Shown piece after piece: positions 24,177 to 33,191 of a stretch of DNA of 54,803 nucleotides. Under the pieces are notes generated by a model, which was given only the letters and a program-made list of their open reading frames with translations, did not search any database and was not told the DNA's origin. How positions within the stretch are numbered: position 1 is the stretch's first letter; each line of letters begins with the position of its first letter. Made by a program: the position numbers and the translations under genes. Source of the stretch: Solirubrobacterales bacterium (GTDB lineage: Bacteria; Actinomycetota; Thermoleophilia; Solirubrobacterales; 70-9); the NCBI GenBank assembly GCA_009691195.1, contig SHVA01000015.1:1-54803 (forward strand). Direction: 5' to 3'.

Positions 24177-25859
24177 GTGGCCGAGTCAGCCTCCCTCTAC
24201 CGCCGGCACCGACCCCAGAGCTTCGACGAGGTTGTCGGCCAGGAGCACGTCGTCAGGACGCTCCGCAACGCCGTCGAGGGCGACAAGGTCCACCACGCCT
24301 ACCTGTTCGTCGGCTCGCGCGGGACCGGCAAGACCTCGATGGCAAAGATCCTCGCCCGCTCGCTCAACTGCGTCAACGGCCCGACCGCCACCCCCTGCGG
24401 GGTCTGCGAGCCCTGCCGGGCGATCGCCGCCGGCACCTCGCTTGACGTGATCGAGATGGACGCGGCGTCCAACCGCTCGGTGGACGACGTCCGGGAGCTG
24501 CGCGACCGGGTCGGCTACGCGCCCGCCGAGGGGCGCTGGAAGGTCTACATCCTCGACGAGGCGCACATGCTGACCAAGGAGGCCTGGAACGCGTTCCTGA
24601 AGACGCTCGAGGAGCCCCCGCCGCACACCGTCTTCGTGCTCGCCACCACCGAGCCGCAGCGGATCATGGCGACGATCGTCGACCGCTGCCAGCGCTTCGA
24701 CTTCCAGCGGCCCTCGCTCGACCAGATCGCGGAGGTGGTGCGCAGGGTCGGCGACTCCGAGGGCTTTGAGATCGAGGACGGCGCGGTCGGCCTCATCTCT
24801 CGCTCTGCCTCGGGCAGCTTCCGCGACGCGCTCGGGACCCTCGACCAGATGGTCGCCTTCGGCGGCGAGCGCGTCACGACTGACGCCGTGATCGAGCTGC
24901 TGGGCGCGGCTGACGCGGACCTCCTCTTCGACGTGACCGACGCGATCGCAGCCGGCGACGCCAAGGCGGTGCTCGAGGCGATCGAGCGGCTCTCGCGCTC
25001 GGGCCGCGACCCCGGCCAGTTCGCCCGGGACCTGATCGCGCACCTGCGCCAGCTCCTGGTCGCTCGCGCGACGGGCGAGGTGCCCGACTCCTTCACCGTC
25101 GCCATCACCCAGCCCGAGCGCTTGGCCGCACAGGCCCAGGCGCTCGGCGAGGCGCGGCTGGTCGGCGGGATCGACGCGCTCTCGGCGGCGGTCGCGGCCA
25201 TGCGGGAGGGCGACGACCCTCGCCTCAGCCTCGAGGTCGCCTTGCTCAAGGTCACCCAGCCCTCCCTCGATCCCTCACGCGAGGCGCTGCTTCGCAGGAT
25301 CGAGAGCCTCGAGGCGGCCCTCGGCGCCGGGACCGTGGCCGCGTCCCCGGGGCCCGTCGCGCCCATACCGCCTGAGGAGCCGGCCGTTGCCGACGAGCCC
25401 GCTCCCGCCACCGATCCCGCTCCCGCCGAGGAGCCGAAGCCCGGGCCGCCGACGGCCACCGCCGTGGCGAGTCGGGTCAGCGTCGAGCTCGACAAGGTCG
25501 TGCGGATGTGGCCCGCCGTCGTCGAGCACGTGCGCGAGTCGGGCTCGGAGGTCCTCTCGACATACGTGGAGTCGGCCAAGGTCCTGGCGGTTGACGCCGA
25601 GAAGGCGGTCCTCAGCATCGGCTTCCCCGCCGGCGCCGCCTTCAACAAGCGGAAGGCCGAGGCGAAGGAGAACGTGGACCGGATCGCAGAGTCGCTGAGC
25701 GCGATCGTCGGAATGAGGCTTCGACCGGTCTACGAGCTGCTCGAGAGCGAGCCGGACCCCGAGGGCGACGCCGCGCCGGCGGCCGAGCCGGACCCGATGG
25801 CCGAAGACGAGATCATCGACCTGATCAAGACCAAGTTCGACGCGCGGGAGGTCACCTGA
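24177..25859 (+). CDS. dnaX: DNA polymerase III subunit gamma/tau
   Basis: A 560-residue clamp-loader ATPase. The GTG at 24177 begins the conserved N-terminus (AESASLYRRHRPQSFDEVVGQ); the frame is open further upstream but without similarity. Walker A is GSRGTGKTS, four zinc-binding Cys lie in CVNGPTATPCGVCEPC, and Walker B is ILDEAHML. The C-terminus is a Pro/Ala-rich linker followed by a conserved domain (VELDKVVRMWPAVVEHVRE), the tau-like part. It loads the sliding clamp at the replication fork. It is the first gene of dnaX-ybaB-recR and overlaps ybaB by one base. Confidence 0.94.
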   Translation: MAESASLYRRHRPQSFDEVVGQEHVVRTLRNAVEGDKVHHAYLFVGSRGTGKTSMAKILARSLNCVNGPTATPCGVCEPCRAIAAGTSLDVIEMDAASNRSVDDVRELRDRVGYAPAEGRWKVYILDEAHMLTKEAWNAFLKTLEEPPPHTVFVLATTEPQRIMATIVDRCQRFDFQRPSLDQIAEVVRRVGDSEGFEIEDGAVGLISRSASGSFRDALGTLDQMVAFGGERVTTDAVIELLGAADADLLFDVTDAIAAGDAKAVLEAIERLSRSGRDPGQFARDLIAHLRQLLVARATGEVPDSFTVAITQPERLAAQAQALGEARLVGGIDALSAAVAAMREGDDPRLSLEVALLKVTQPSLDPSREALLRRIESLEAALGAGTVAASPGPVAPIPPEEPAVADEPAPATDPAPAEEPKPGPPTATAVASRVSVELDKVVRMWPAVVEHVRESGSEVLSTYVESAKVLAVDAEKAVLSIGFPAGAAFNKRKAEAKENVDRIAESLSAIVGMRLRPVYELLESEPDPEGDAAPAAEPDPMAEDEIIDLIKTKFDAREVT

Positions 25860-26215
25860 TGGCGCAGCAGCCCAACATGAACCAACTTCTCAAGCAGGCC
25901 CAGCAGATGCAGGCGGATATGGCCAAGGCACAGGCGCAGCTCAAGGGAGAGTCCGTCGAGGCGAGCGCCGGCGGCGGCATGGTCAAGGTGACGATGTCCG
26001 GGGACATGCAGCTTCTTGACCTCGTGATCGCGCCCGAGGCGATCGACCCCGACGACCCGGAGCTGCTTCAGGACATGGTCACGGCCGCCATCAACGAGGC
26101 GATCCGGGCCGCGCAGGAGCTGGCCGCGTCCAAGATGGGCGGGATCACCGGCGGCCTCCCGGGCGGCGGCGGGCCCGGCGGCATGCCCGGGCTCGGCGGC
26201 TTGCCGGGCGCCTAG
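25859..26215 (+). CDS. ybaB: YbaB/EbfC family nucleoid-associated protein
   Basis: A 118-residue protein with the typical N-terminal helix (MNQLLKQAQQMQADMAKAQAQL), a central beta sheet with GGGMVKVTMSGDMQLLDLVI and DPDDPELLQDMV, and a Gly-rich tail of about 25 residues. The family forms dimers that bind DNA. It sits between dnaX and recR as in most bacteria, starting on the dnaX stop. Confidence 0.92.
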   Translation: MAQQPNMNQLLKQAQQMQADMAKAQAQLKGESVEASAGGGMVKVTMSGDMQLLDLVIAPEAIDPDDPELLQDMVTAAINEAIRAAQELAASKMGGITGGLPGGGGPGGMPGLGGLPGA

Positions 26216-26235
26216 GGGCCGGAGCGGCTGCGAGC

Positions 26236-26826
26236 GTGCAAGCGGGGCCGATCAGCAACCTGATCGCGGAGCTGTCGAAGCTGCCGGGGATCGGGCGGCG
26301 CACTGCCCAGCGGCTCGCCTTCCACATCCTTCGGGCCGAGGAGGGTGAGGCGCTGGCGCTGGCCGACGCGATTCGCGAGGTCAAGGAGAAGGTCGGCCTC
26401 TGCGAGATCTGCTTCAACCTCGCGGAGGGCCCGCGCTGCCTGATCTGCGAGGACACCCGTCGCGACCGGTCGCTGATCTGCGTGGTCGAGGAGCCCGCCG
26501 ACGTGATCCCGATCGAGCGCACCGGCGAGTTCGGCGGCGTCTACCACGTGCTCGGCGGCGCCCTCTCGCCGATCGACGGAATCGACCCCGAGGACCTCCG
26601 GATCACTGAGCTGCTGGAGCGGGTCAACGGCGACGTGACCGAGGTCGTGCTGGCGACCAACCACACCACCACCGGGGAGGCGACGGCGCTCCACATATCC
26701 GAGGGGCTCCGGGACCGCGTCACCGTGACCAGGCTCGCGAGCGGGCTCCCGGTCGGAGCCGACCTCGAGCACACAGACGAGGTCACCCTCGGCAAGGCCC
26801 TCTCGGGCCGTCGCTCCCTGAGCTAG
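26236..26826 (+). CDS. recR: Recombination mediator RecR
   Basis: A 196-residue protein. The helix-hairpin-helix LPGIGRRTAQRLAFHIL is followed by a four-Cys zinc finger (CEICFNLAEGPRCLIC) and a Toprim domain (CVVEEPADV to VVLATNHTTTGEATA), ending in the ASGLPVGADLEHTDEVTL block. It works with RecF/RecO to load RecA at gaps. The start is a GTG, 20 bases after ybaB. Confidence 0.95.
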   Translation: MQAGPISNLIAELSKLPGIGRRTAQRLAFHILRAEEGEALALADAIREVKEKVGLCEICFNLAEGPRCLICEDTRRDRSLICVVEEPADVIPIERTGEFGGVYHVLGGALSPIDGIDPEDLRITELLERVNGDVTEVVLATNHTTTGEATALHISEGLRDRVTVTRLASGLPVGADLEHTDEVTLGKALSGRRSLS

Positions 26827-26834
26827 CTGGCCGG

Positions 26835-27077
26835 CTAGCGGAGCGGGCGGGTCGGGTCGTCCGGGCCGCCGTAGCGCTGCGGCGGGTTCTCGTCATTCTT
26901 GGGCTTGTCCTGGGAGCGCATCAGCTCGTACAGCAGCGAGAGCGCGAGGCCGGCGCCGCCGGCGATCATCAGGATCAGGCCGACGGTCTGGATGTCGATG
27001 GCGTCGGTGTCCACCGTGACCGCGTAGCGCAGGATTGCGCCGATCGCGATCAGGAATATTGCGCTGGCAATTGTCAT
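26835..27077 (-). CDS. DUF6458-like small membrane protein
   Basis: An 80-residue protein with two hydrophobic segments (about 2-19 and 29-50) and a hydrophilic Pro-rich tail. The pattern IASAIFLIAIGAILRYAV and IDIQTVGLILMIAG matches the DUF6458 group found across actinobacteria; function unknown. It overlaps the end of the MMPL gene by four bases, so the two are probably one transcript. It is convergent with recR. Confidence 0.75.
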   Translation of the reverse strand: MTIASAIFLIAIGAILRYAVTVDTDAIDIQTVGLILMIAGGAGLALSLLYELMRSQDKPKNDENPPQRYGGPDDPTRPLR

Positions 27078-29263
27078 CGGCTGGGAGCATACCCACGCTG
27101 GGGGGCGGACACGACGGCTGTTTGGTCCTCGCAGCCGTTCTTGCGCTCAGGCGCGGTTTCGCTGAACCCGATCCGGTGGTGCAGCCAGCGCAGGGGCTTG
27201 GGCGCCCACCAGTTCCAGCGCCCGAGGATCGCCATCAGCGACGGAACCAGGAAGGCCCTGATCACGAGCGCGTCGAGCAGCACGGCCAGCGCCGTGCCGA
27301 CCCCGTTCTCCTTGATGAAGATGATCTGGGAGGTGGCGAAGGCGCCGATCGCGATCGCGAACAGCAGCGCCGCCGCGGTGACTATGCGCCCCGTCCGCTC
27401 GACCCCGATCGCGACGCACTCCCTCTCGCCGGCCCCCGCGTCGCGCGCCTCCTTGATCCTGGAGAGCAGGAAGACGCCGTAGTCGGTCGAGAGGCCGAAG
27501 GCGACGGCGAACAGCAGGATCGGCATCGTCTGCTCGATCGCGCCCTGGCTCGTATAGTCGAGCGGCCCCTCGAAGCGGCCGTCCTGGAACAGCCAGACGA
27601 GGATCCCGAAGACAGCGGTCAGGTTGAGGATGTTCATCAACAGCTGCTTGACCGGCAGGACCACCGACCCCGTCATCAGGAAGAGGATCAGCAGGGTGGC
27701 GAGGACGATGATCGCGGCGGCGATCGGGAGGTGCTCGGCGAGGCTCTCCTGGAAGTCCACGAAGTCGGCGGCCGCGCCCGTGACCAGCAGGGTCGTCCCG
27801 GCCGGGGCCGCCAGCTCGCGCACGTCGCGGACGGTTTCGCGGCTGCGCTCGGTTATGTAGGGGCTGTCGGAGATTCCCTCAACGACCTGGTCGCCGTTGG
27901 GGAGCCGCTGCGGAGGATTGACAGCGGCGAGGCCGTCGGTCCCACGGAGCTCGCTCGCGACCTTGGCGGCGGCGGCGGGTGAGCCGCCCTCGACCAGGAC
28001 CCGGATCGGCGTGTCGCGGAAGGGCGGGAAGTCGGCGCGGAGGACGTCGTCCACCTGGCGGGCGCTCACCTCCTCGGGCAGGATCTGGGCGTCCACGGAG
28101 GTGAACTTCAGGCCCAGGAAGGGGATTCCGAGCGCCAGCAGGAACATCGCGCTCAATGTCGCGACGCGGATCGGACGGCGCATCTCCCAGTGGGCCAGGC
28201 GGTACCAGAAGCCATCGCTCATCGGGCTCGACTCACGGTCGGCGCGACGGCGGAGGAACTTGGGGGAGAGCGAGTTGACCCGCTCGCCCAGCAGAGCCAG
28301 CAGCGCCGGCAGCACGATCAGCGAGACGGCCGCGGCCAGCAAGGCCACCAGCGAGCCGCCGAGGCCCATCGAGTAGAGGAAGCGCTGCGGGAAGACGAGC
28401 AGCGAGGCGAGCGCCGCGGCGACGGTCAGCGAGGAAAAGAGCACCGTGAGCCCCGCGGTAGCCATCGTCCTGCGCAATGCCTCCAGCCCCGGGCCATGCC
28501 GCGCTATCTCCTCCCGGTAGCGGGAGACGATGAAGAGGCTGTAGTCGATCGCGAGCCCGAGCCCGAGCCCGGTCGTGAGGTTGAGCGCGAAGATCGAGAC
28601 CGACCCGAGCTCGCTCGCGATCCGCAGCATCAGGAAGGTGCCGACGATCGCGAGGGCGCCGATCAGCAACGGCAGCGCGGCCGCGACCAGGCTGCGGAAG
28701 AAGAGCAGCGAGAGCAGGAAGAGCAGTGGGAAGGCGAGCATCTCGGCCCTGCGGAGGTCCTTCTCGACCTGGTCGTTGACCTGCTGCTGGGCGAGCGCCG
28801 GGCCGCCTACGGTGACGTCGGGCTCGCCGGAGAGCTGGCCGGCGATCGCCTCGGCGCCCTCCTGCTCGGCCTTGTCGTCGGTTGCCTTCAGCGCCACGGC
28901 GAGGTAGGTCGCATCGCCCGAGCGCGAGACGAAGGCCTTCGAGCCCGTCTCATTGAAGCCCGTGACCCACGCCACCTCGGGGTCCCGGCGCAGCTCTGCC
29001 GAGAGGGCGGCGAGTCGCTTGCGGGTGGCGGGGCTCGCGACGGGCGCGTCCTCGACCAGGACCACGACGGAGGTGGACCTGAAGCCGGCGTCGTTCAGCC
29101 GCTTGGCCGCAATCACGCTCTCGGAGGCCGGGTCGTCGGCTCCGTAGGGATCGAGCCGGTCGGCGACCGATCCGCCTACCGTCCCGGCGACCACGAAGAA
29201 GATGATCGCGCCGGCCATTACCCAGCGCCGGCGAAAGTACGAGAAGGCCGCGAGCCGGTCCAT
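27074..29263 (-). CDS. MMPL/RND family transporter
   Basis: A 729-residue integral membrane protein with the two-fold RND layout: a first transmembrane segment (AGAIIFFVVAGTVGGSV), an external domain (about 35-170), then five to six membrane segments including LTTGLGLGLAIDYSLFIVSRYREE. The second half repeats this with FAVAFGLSTDYGVFLLSRIKE. The paired Asp-Tyr motifs (AIDYSLF, STDYGVF) are the proton-relay positions of MmpL proteins. The family exports lipids, siderophores or drugs; the substrate is unknown. The small DUF6458 gene follows in the same operon. Confidence 0.9.
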   Translation of the reverse strand: MDRLAAFSYFRRRWVMAGAIIFFVVAGTVGGSVADRLDPYGADDPASESVIAAKRLNDAGFRSTSVVVLVEDAPVASPATRKRLAALSAELRRDPEVAWVTGFNETGSKAFVSRSGDATYLAVALKATDDKAEQEGAEAIAGQLSGEPDVTVGGPALAQQQVNDQVEKDLRRAEMLAFPLLFLLSLLFFRSLVAAALPLLIGALAIVGTFLMLRIASELGSVSIFALNLTTGLGLGLAIDYSLFIVSRYREEIARHGPGLEALRRTMATAGLTVLFSSLTVAAALASLLVFPQRFLYSMGLGGSLVALLAAAVSLIVLPALLALLGERVNSLSPKFLRRRADRESSPMSDGFWYRLAHWEMRRPIRVATLSAMFLLALGIPFLGLKFTSVDAQILPEEVSARQVDDVLRADFPPFRDTPIRVLVEGGSPAAAAKVASELRGTDGLAAVNPPQRLPNGDQVVEGISDSPYITERSRETVRDVRELAAPAGTTLLVTGAAADFVDFQESLAEHLPIAAAIIVLATLLILFLMTGSVVLPVKQLLMNILNLTAVFGILVWLFQDGRFEGPLDYTSQGAIEQTMPILLFAVAFGLSTDYGVFLLSRIKEARDAGAGERECVAIGVERTGRIVTAAALLFAIAIGAFATSQIIFIKENGVGTALAVLLDALVIRAFLVPSLMAILGRWNWWAPKPLRWLHHRIGFSETAPERKNGCEDQTAVVSAPQRGYAPSR

Positions 29264-29308
29264 CAGACCGACGTGGGGGGGCGGCCGCCCTGGGGCTTCA
29301 TCGCGCTC

Positions 29309-29332
29309 TAGATATATCAGCGCGATACATCG
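29309..29332. promoter_or_regulatory. Possible operator upstream of the MMPL gene
   Basis: Two similar 8-mers, GATATATC and GATACATC, lie 5 bases apart in an AT-rich patch about 50-70 bases upstream of the MMPL start. The first is itself palindromic. This layout suits a TetR- or MarR-type repressor or a promoter, but no regulator gene is adjacent. Confidence 0.3.
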
Positions 29333-29398
29333 AGCTGTGTGGCCTTGGTCACGCAGCTGCTTCCCCCCCCGGTGGTGGGGGGTTTAGCCTGGGTCCGG

Positions 29399-29548
29399 AT
29401 GGAGCCCAGGAAGCGAGAGCCGAAGCGGGGTTACGGCCTGGAGAAGCTGGAAGCCGAGCAGGGGCCCGAGTCCCCTCCGCGCAAGCGGCGTCGTGTGCGG
29501 GACGCCATCAGGCGGGCCGTTGTCCGCCGGACCAGCACGATGCGCTAG
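29399..29548 (+). CDS. Small basic hypothetical protein
   Basis: A possible 49-residue protein, highly charged (starts MEPRKREPKRGYGLEKLEAE and ends in an Arg-rich stretch PRKRRRVRDAIRRAVVRR). No family is recognised. The composition could be real (a basic, nucleic-acid-binding-like peptide) or chance. Its end overlaps the end of the GH3-like gene on the other strand. Confidence 0.35.
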   Translation: MEPRKREPKRGYGLEKLEAEQGPESPPRKRRRVRDAIRRAVVRRTSTMR

Positions 29549-30789
29549 CCGGCCGGCCGGCGTTTCAGGGCCAGCACCCGCGACACGGCCTCGTCGAGGC
29601 GATCGGCGGGTATGCCGCCCTCGCGGGCAGCCTGAAGCAGCGCCGCGCGAACGCGGCGGGCGTCGCCGGGGGCGCCGACCACGACCATGTCGGCTCCGGC
29701 CGCGATCGCCGCGACGGCCGCCTCGGGCGCGCCCTGGGCGGCGGTGACGGCTCCCGAGCTGAGGTCGTCGGTGATCGCTGCGCCCTCGTAGCCGAGTTGG
29801 TTGCGCAGCAGGTCGGTGGCGATCGCCGGCGACAGTGCCGCGGCCGTGACGGGGTCGTAGGCGGCGTAGAGCGCGAGGGAGAGGACGACGGCGGGTGCAC
29901 CCGCGCGGAATGCCGCGCGGAAGGGGAGCAGGTCACGCGACTCGAGCGATCCCGCGTCGAGGCTGACGCTGGCGGGGCCATCGGCTGTGTCGGCCGAGGC
30001 GGCGCCCATCCCCGGGAACCGCCCGGGGGCGCAGAGGATGCCTGCGTCGGCGCAGCCCTCGATCGCCGCCTCGGTCATCGCGGCATCCAGCTCGGCGTCA
30101 TCGCCGAACGAGCGGTCGGCGACGACGCTGTCGAGCGTCGCCACGTCCGCGATCGGGAACAGGTTGAGGTCGAACCCGACCTCGCGCAGAGCCCGGCCGG
30201 CCTTCAGCGACCAGTCGCGCGCGGCTCGGGTCGAGCCGCCCTCACCGATCTGGAGCTCGGCCTCGGCCGGGGGCAGGTCGCCGAGGGTCCGGTAGGCGCC
30301 ACCCTCCTGCTGGGCGACGAACAGGGGCTGCGCGGCGGGCGACGATCCGGCGGCTGAGCGAAGGCGTTTGATCAGCTCCCCTCCCTCCTTGGCGTTGGAC
30401 CAATTCTGGGAGCCGATCAGGACCCCGCCGGTCGGTCCCCGCCGGAGCTCGAACTCCTCCGAGGCCACGTCGTCGAAGCCGGCGATCACGAGCTGGTCGA
30501 CCCTCTGGGGGAGCTTGAGCCGCGCGACGTCGTCGCTGACGTCGGGTGAGTCGTTCTTCCCGGCAGCCGCGCCGGAGCCGTCCTCGCCTGCCCCCAGGGT
30601 CGCGAATAGGATCCCCGCGGCGATCGCGAGCAGTGCCAGCGCGGGCACGATCCACCTCAGGCGCCGTTGCCATACCGGCGGAAACGGGGAGACCGGCAGC
30701 CGGGAGCGCAGGCGCCGCCCGAGCGCCTGCAGGCGCGGCGGCGGCCAGGGCCGATGCCGCCAACTCTGCCTTGGCCGCTTCCCCTCCAT
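29545..30789 (-). CDS. GH3-like protein, degenerate active site, membrane anchored
   Basis: A 414-residue protein. The ATG at 30789 (MEGKRPRQSW) is chosen over an upstream start at 31317 that would cross lysC. An Arg-rich head and one membrane segment (IVPALALLAIAAGILFATLG) precede an external GH3 N-terminal barrel. The nucleophile-like Asp is present in AITDDLSS, but the usual DQEGG reads QQEGG, and the usual KHFPGHG reads GRFPGMG, so substrate-binding and general acid/base His residues of NagZ-type enzymes are missing. It may bind sugar without cleaving it. It is divergent from lysC. Confidence 0.75.
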   Translation of the reverse strand: MEGKRPRQSWRHRPWPPPRLQALGRRLRSRLPVSPFPPVWQRRLRWIVPALALLAIAAGILFATLGAGEDGSGAAAGKNDSPDVSDDVARLKLPQRVDQLVIAGFDDVASEEFELRRGPTGGVLIGSQNWSNAKEGGELIKRLRSAAGSSPAAQPLFVAQQEGGAYRTLGDLPPAEAELQIGEGGSTRAARDWSLKAGRALREVGFDLNLFPIADVATLDSVVADRSFGDDAELDAAMTEAAIEGCADAGILCAPGRFPGMGAASADTADGPASVSLDAGSLESRDLLPFRAAFRAGAPAVVLSLALYAAYDPVTAAALSPAIATDLLRNQLGYEGAAITDDLSSGAVTAAQGAPEAAVAAIAAGADMVVVGAPGDARRVRAALLQAAREGGIPADRLDEAVSRVLALKRRPAG

Positions 30790-30832
30790 GCGTGCCGATC
30801 TTAGGCTGACCTCGCCTATCCTCACCCGTTCC

Positions 30833-32146
30833 ATGGCTACCGACACCCGGAAAGAGCTCGTGGTGATGAAGTTCGGCGGAACCTCGGTCGCCGGGGCCGA
30901 GCAGCTCAAGCGCGCGGCGAGGCGGATTGTCGCGGCTCGCGACGCCGGCCACGACGTGGTCGCGGTGCTCTCGGCGCGCGGCAAGACGACCGACGAGCTG
31001 GTCGAGGCCGCGCGCGAGATCTCCGAGTGCCCCGACCCCCGCGAGATGGACATGCTGCTCTCGACCGGGGAGCGGATCTCGTGCGCGCTGTGCGCGATGG
31101 CGATCAAGGACCTTGGCCACAAGGCGATCTCGCTGACCGGATCGCAGGCCGGGATCGTCACCGATTCCTCCCATACGAAGGCCCGGATCATCGACGTGCG
31201 CGCCGACCGCATCCGCGAGGCGCTCTCAGAGGACGCGATCGTGCTCGTCGCCGGCTTCCAGGGCGTCTCCACCGAGAGCCGCGACGTGACCACCCTCGGC
31301 CGGGGTGGGTCCGACACGACCGCCGTCGCGCTCGCGGCCGCGCTCGGCGGCGACCTCTGCGAGATCTACACCGATGTCGCCGGCGTCTTCAGCGCCGACC
31401 CGAGGATCGTGCCCGAGGCGCGCAAGCTGCCCGTGGTCTCCTACGACGAGATGCTGGAGATGGCGGCCTCGGGGGCAAAGGTGCTGCAACTGCGGTCGGT
31501 CGAGTACGCCCGCAACCACGAGGTGCGGATCCACTGCCGCAGCTCCTCCGACGATGGCCCAGGTACCCTCGTCGTCTCGGAGCAGGAGACCTTGGAACGC
31601 CCTCTGGTGACAGCCGTGACCCACTCATCCGACGAGGCTCGGGTGACGCTGACCGGCGTTCGCGATGAGCCCGGGGTCGCCGGCCGCATCTTCGGGGCCC
31701 TCGCCGAGGCCAACGTCAACGTCGACGTGATCATCCAGAACGAGCCCGTCTCCCACGGCGACGGCGCCGACCTCTCCTTCACGGTCGAGGGCGACGACAT
31801 GGCGACCGCCGTGGACGTGATCGAGGGCCTCGGCGCGGCCAAGGGCGTCGAGACCAACGACGAGATCGGCAAGGTCTCGATCGTCGGCGCCGGCATGCGC
31901 AGCCACCCCGGCGTCGCCGCCAAGGTCTTCAAGACCCTCGGCGACGAGAAGATCAACATCGAGATGATCTCCACCTCGCCGATCAAGATCTCCTGCGTGA
32001 TCGACGCCGGCCGGGTGCCGGATGCGGTCAAGGCCCTTCACGCGGCCTTCGAGCTCGGCGAGGGCGCGATCCACGAGGAGGACCCGACCGGCGAGCATCG
32101 TCCCCGGGTGGGCCCCGATGACGAGGGCGCGCAGGATGCGGCCTGA
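30833..32146 (+). CDS. lysC: Aspartate kinase
   Basis: A 437-residue aspartokinase, the first step toward lysine, threonine and methionine. The ATG at 30833 gives the standard N-terminus, with KFGGTSVA near residue 15. Further kinase motifs are GRGGSDTTAVALAAAL and IYTDVAGVFSADPR. Two C-terminal ACT domains (from VTLTGVRDEPGVAGRIF and VSIVGAGMRSHPGVAAKVF) bind amino acids for feedback control. It overlaps asd, so the two are coupled. Confidence 0.94.
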   Translation: MATDTRKELVVMKFGGTSVAGAEQLKRAARRIVAARDAGHDVVAVLSARGKTTDELVEAAREISECPDPREMDMLLSTGERISCALCAMAIKDLGHKAISLTGSQAGIVTDSSHTKARIIDVRADRIREALSEDAIVLVAGFQGVSTESRDVTTLGRGGSDTTAVALAAALGGDLCEIYTDVAGVFSADPRIVPEARKLPVVSYDEMLEMAASGAKVLQLRSVEYARNHEVRIHCRSSSDDGPGTLVVSEQETLERPLVTAVTHSSDEARVTLTGVRDEPGVAGRIFGALAEANVNVDVIIQNEPVSHGDGADLSFTVEGDDMATAVDVIEGLGAAKGVETNDEIGKVSIVGAGMRSHPGVAAKVFKTLGDEKINIEMISTSPIKISCVIDAGRVPDAVKALHAAFELGEGAIHEEDPTGEHRPRVGPDDEGAQDAA

Positions 32147-33173
32147 GGGCTACCGGGTCGGCGTGGTCGGCGCGACCGGCGCCGTCGGCTCGACGATCCT
32201 CGAGGTCCTCGCGGAGCGGAGCTTCCCGGCCACCGAGGTGATCCCGTTCGCGAGCGGGCGCTCGGCCGGAAAGCGCATCCCCTTCGAGGGAGGCGAGCTC
32301 GAGGTTCGCCCGCTATCCGACGAGACGATCCAGGGCCTCGACATCGTCCTCTCCTCCGCCGGCGGCACGGTCAGTGCCGAGTGGGCGCCGCGCCTGGTCG
32401 AGGCCGGCGCGGTGGTGATCGACAACACGAGCTTCTGGCGGATGAACGAGGAAGTGCCGCTGGTGATCTCCGAGGTCAACCCCGACGCGATCGAGGCCCA
32501 TCGCGGCATCGTGGCCAACCCCAACTGCTCGACGATGCAGATGGCCGTGGCCGTGAAGCCGATCCTCGACGCCGCCGGCATCGAGCGGCTCGTCGTCTCC
32601 ACCTACCAGTCGGTCTCCGGGACCGGCAACAACGCGGTCCGTGAGCTTCGCGAGCAGGCGAGGGCGGTCCTTGACGGCGATCAGCCCAAGGCGGAGGTCT
32701 ACCCGCACCAGATCGCCTTCAACGTGCTTCCCCAGGTCGAGACCTTCAAGGACGGCGACGACTACACGACCGAGGAGCGAAAGCTGATGGCCGAGACCCG
32801 CAAGATCCTCGGGGTCGGCGAGGAGCTCGGCATCTCGGCGACCTGCGCTCGGGTCCCGGTGGTGGTCGGGCACTCGGAGTCGATCAACGTCCAGACCCGG
32901 GACGAGCTCTCACCCGAGCGCTGTCGCGAGCTGCTGGCCGGGGCGCCCGGGATCACCGTGATCGACGATCCCGGCGCCGGCGAGTACCCGCTGGCAACCG
33001 AGGCCGCGGGGCGCGACGACGTTCTGGTCGGCCGCGTTCGCCGCGATCCCTCCCACGAGCGCTGCCTCAACCTCTGGGTCGTCGGCGACAACCTGCGCAA
33101 GGGCGCCGCCACCAACGCGGTCCAGCTCGCCGAGCTCCTCCACGAGCGCAAGCTCGTCGGCGTCCCGGTTTGA
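32136..33173 (+). CDS. asd: Aspartate-semialdehyde dehydrogenase
   Basis: A 345-residue enzyme that reduces aspartyl phosphate to the semialdehyde. It has the NADP motif VGATGAVGSTILEVL at the N-terminus, the catalytic Cys in NPNCSTMQM, and the His in RVPVVVGHSE. The start at 32136 has a GAGGG-like site upstream; an alternative ATG lies at 32118. Both overlap the lysC end by several bases. It is convergent with the LuxR-type gene. Confidence 0.93.
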   Translation: MRPEGYRVGVVGATGAVGSTILEVLAERSFPATEVIPFASGRSAGKRIPFEGGELEVRPLSDETIQGLDIVLSSAGGTVSAEWAPRLVEAGAVVIDNTSFWRMNEEVPLVISEVNPDAIEAHRGIVANPNCSTMQMAVAVKPILDAAGIERLVVSTYQSVSGTGNNAVRELREQARAVLDGDQPKAEVYPHQIAFNVLPQVETFKDGDDYTTEERKLMAETRKILGVGEELGISATCARVPVVVGHSESINVQTRDELSPERCRELLAGAPGITVIDDPGAGEYPLATEAAGRDDVLVGRVRRDPSHERCLNLWVVGDNLRKGAATNAVQLAELLHERKLVGVPV

Positions 33174-33178
33174 CCGGG
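33164..33178. terminator. Short hairpin between convergent asd and LuxR-type genes
   Basis: CCCGGT and ACCGGG form a 6-bp perfect stem with a 3-base loop, spanning the asd stop codon. It may act for both converging genes, but no T run follows. Confidence 0.3.
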
Positions 33179-33191
33179 CAGTCCCTTTCGC

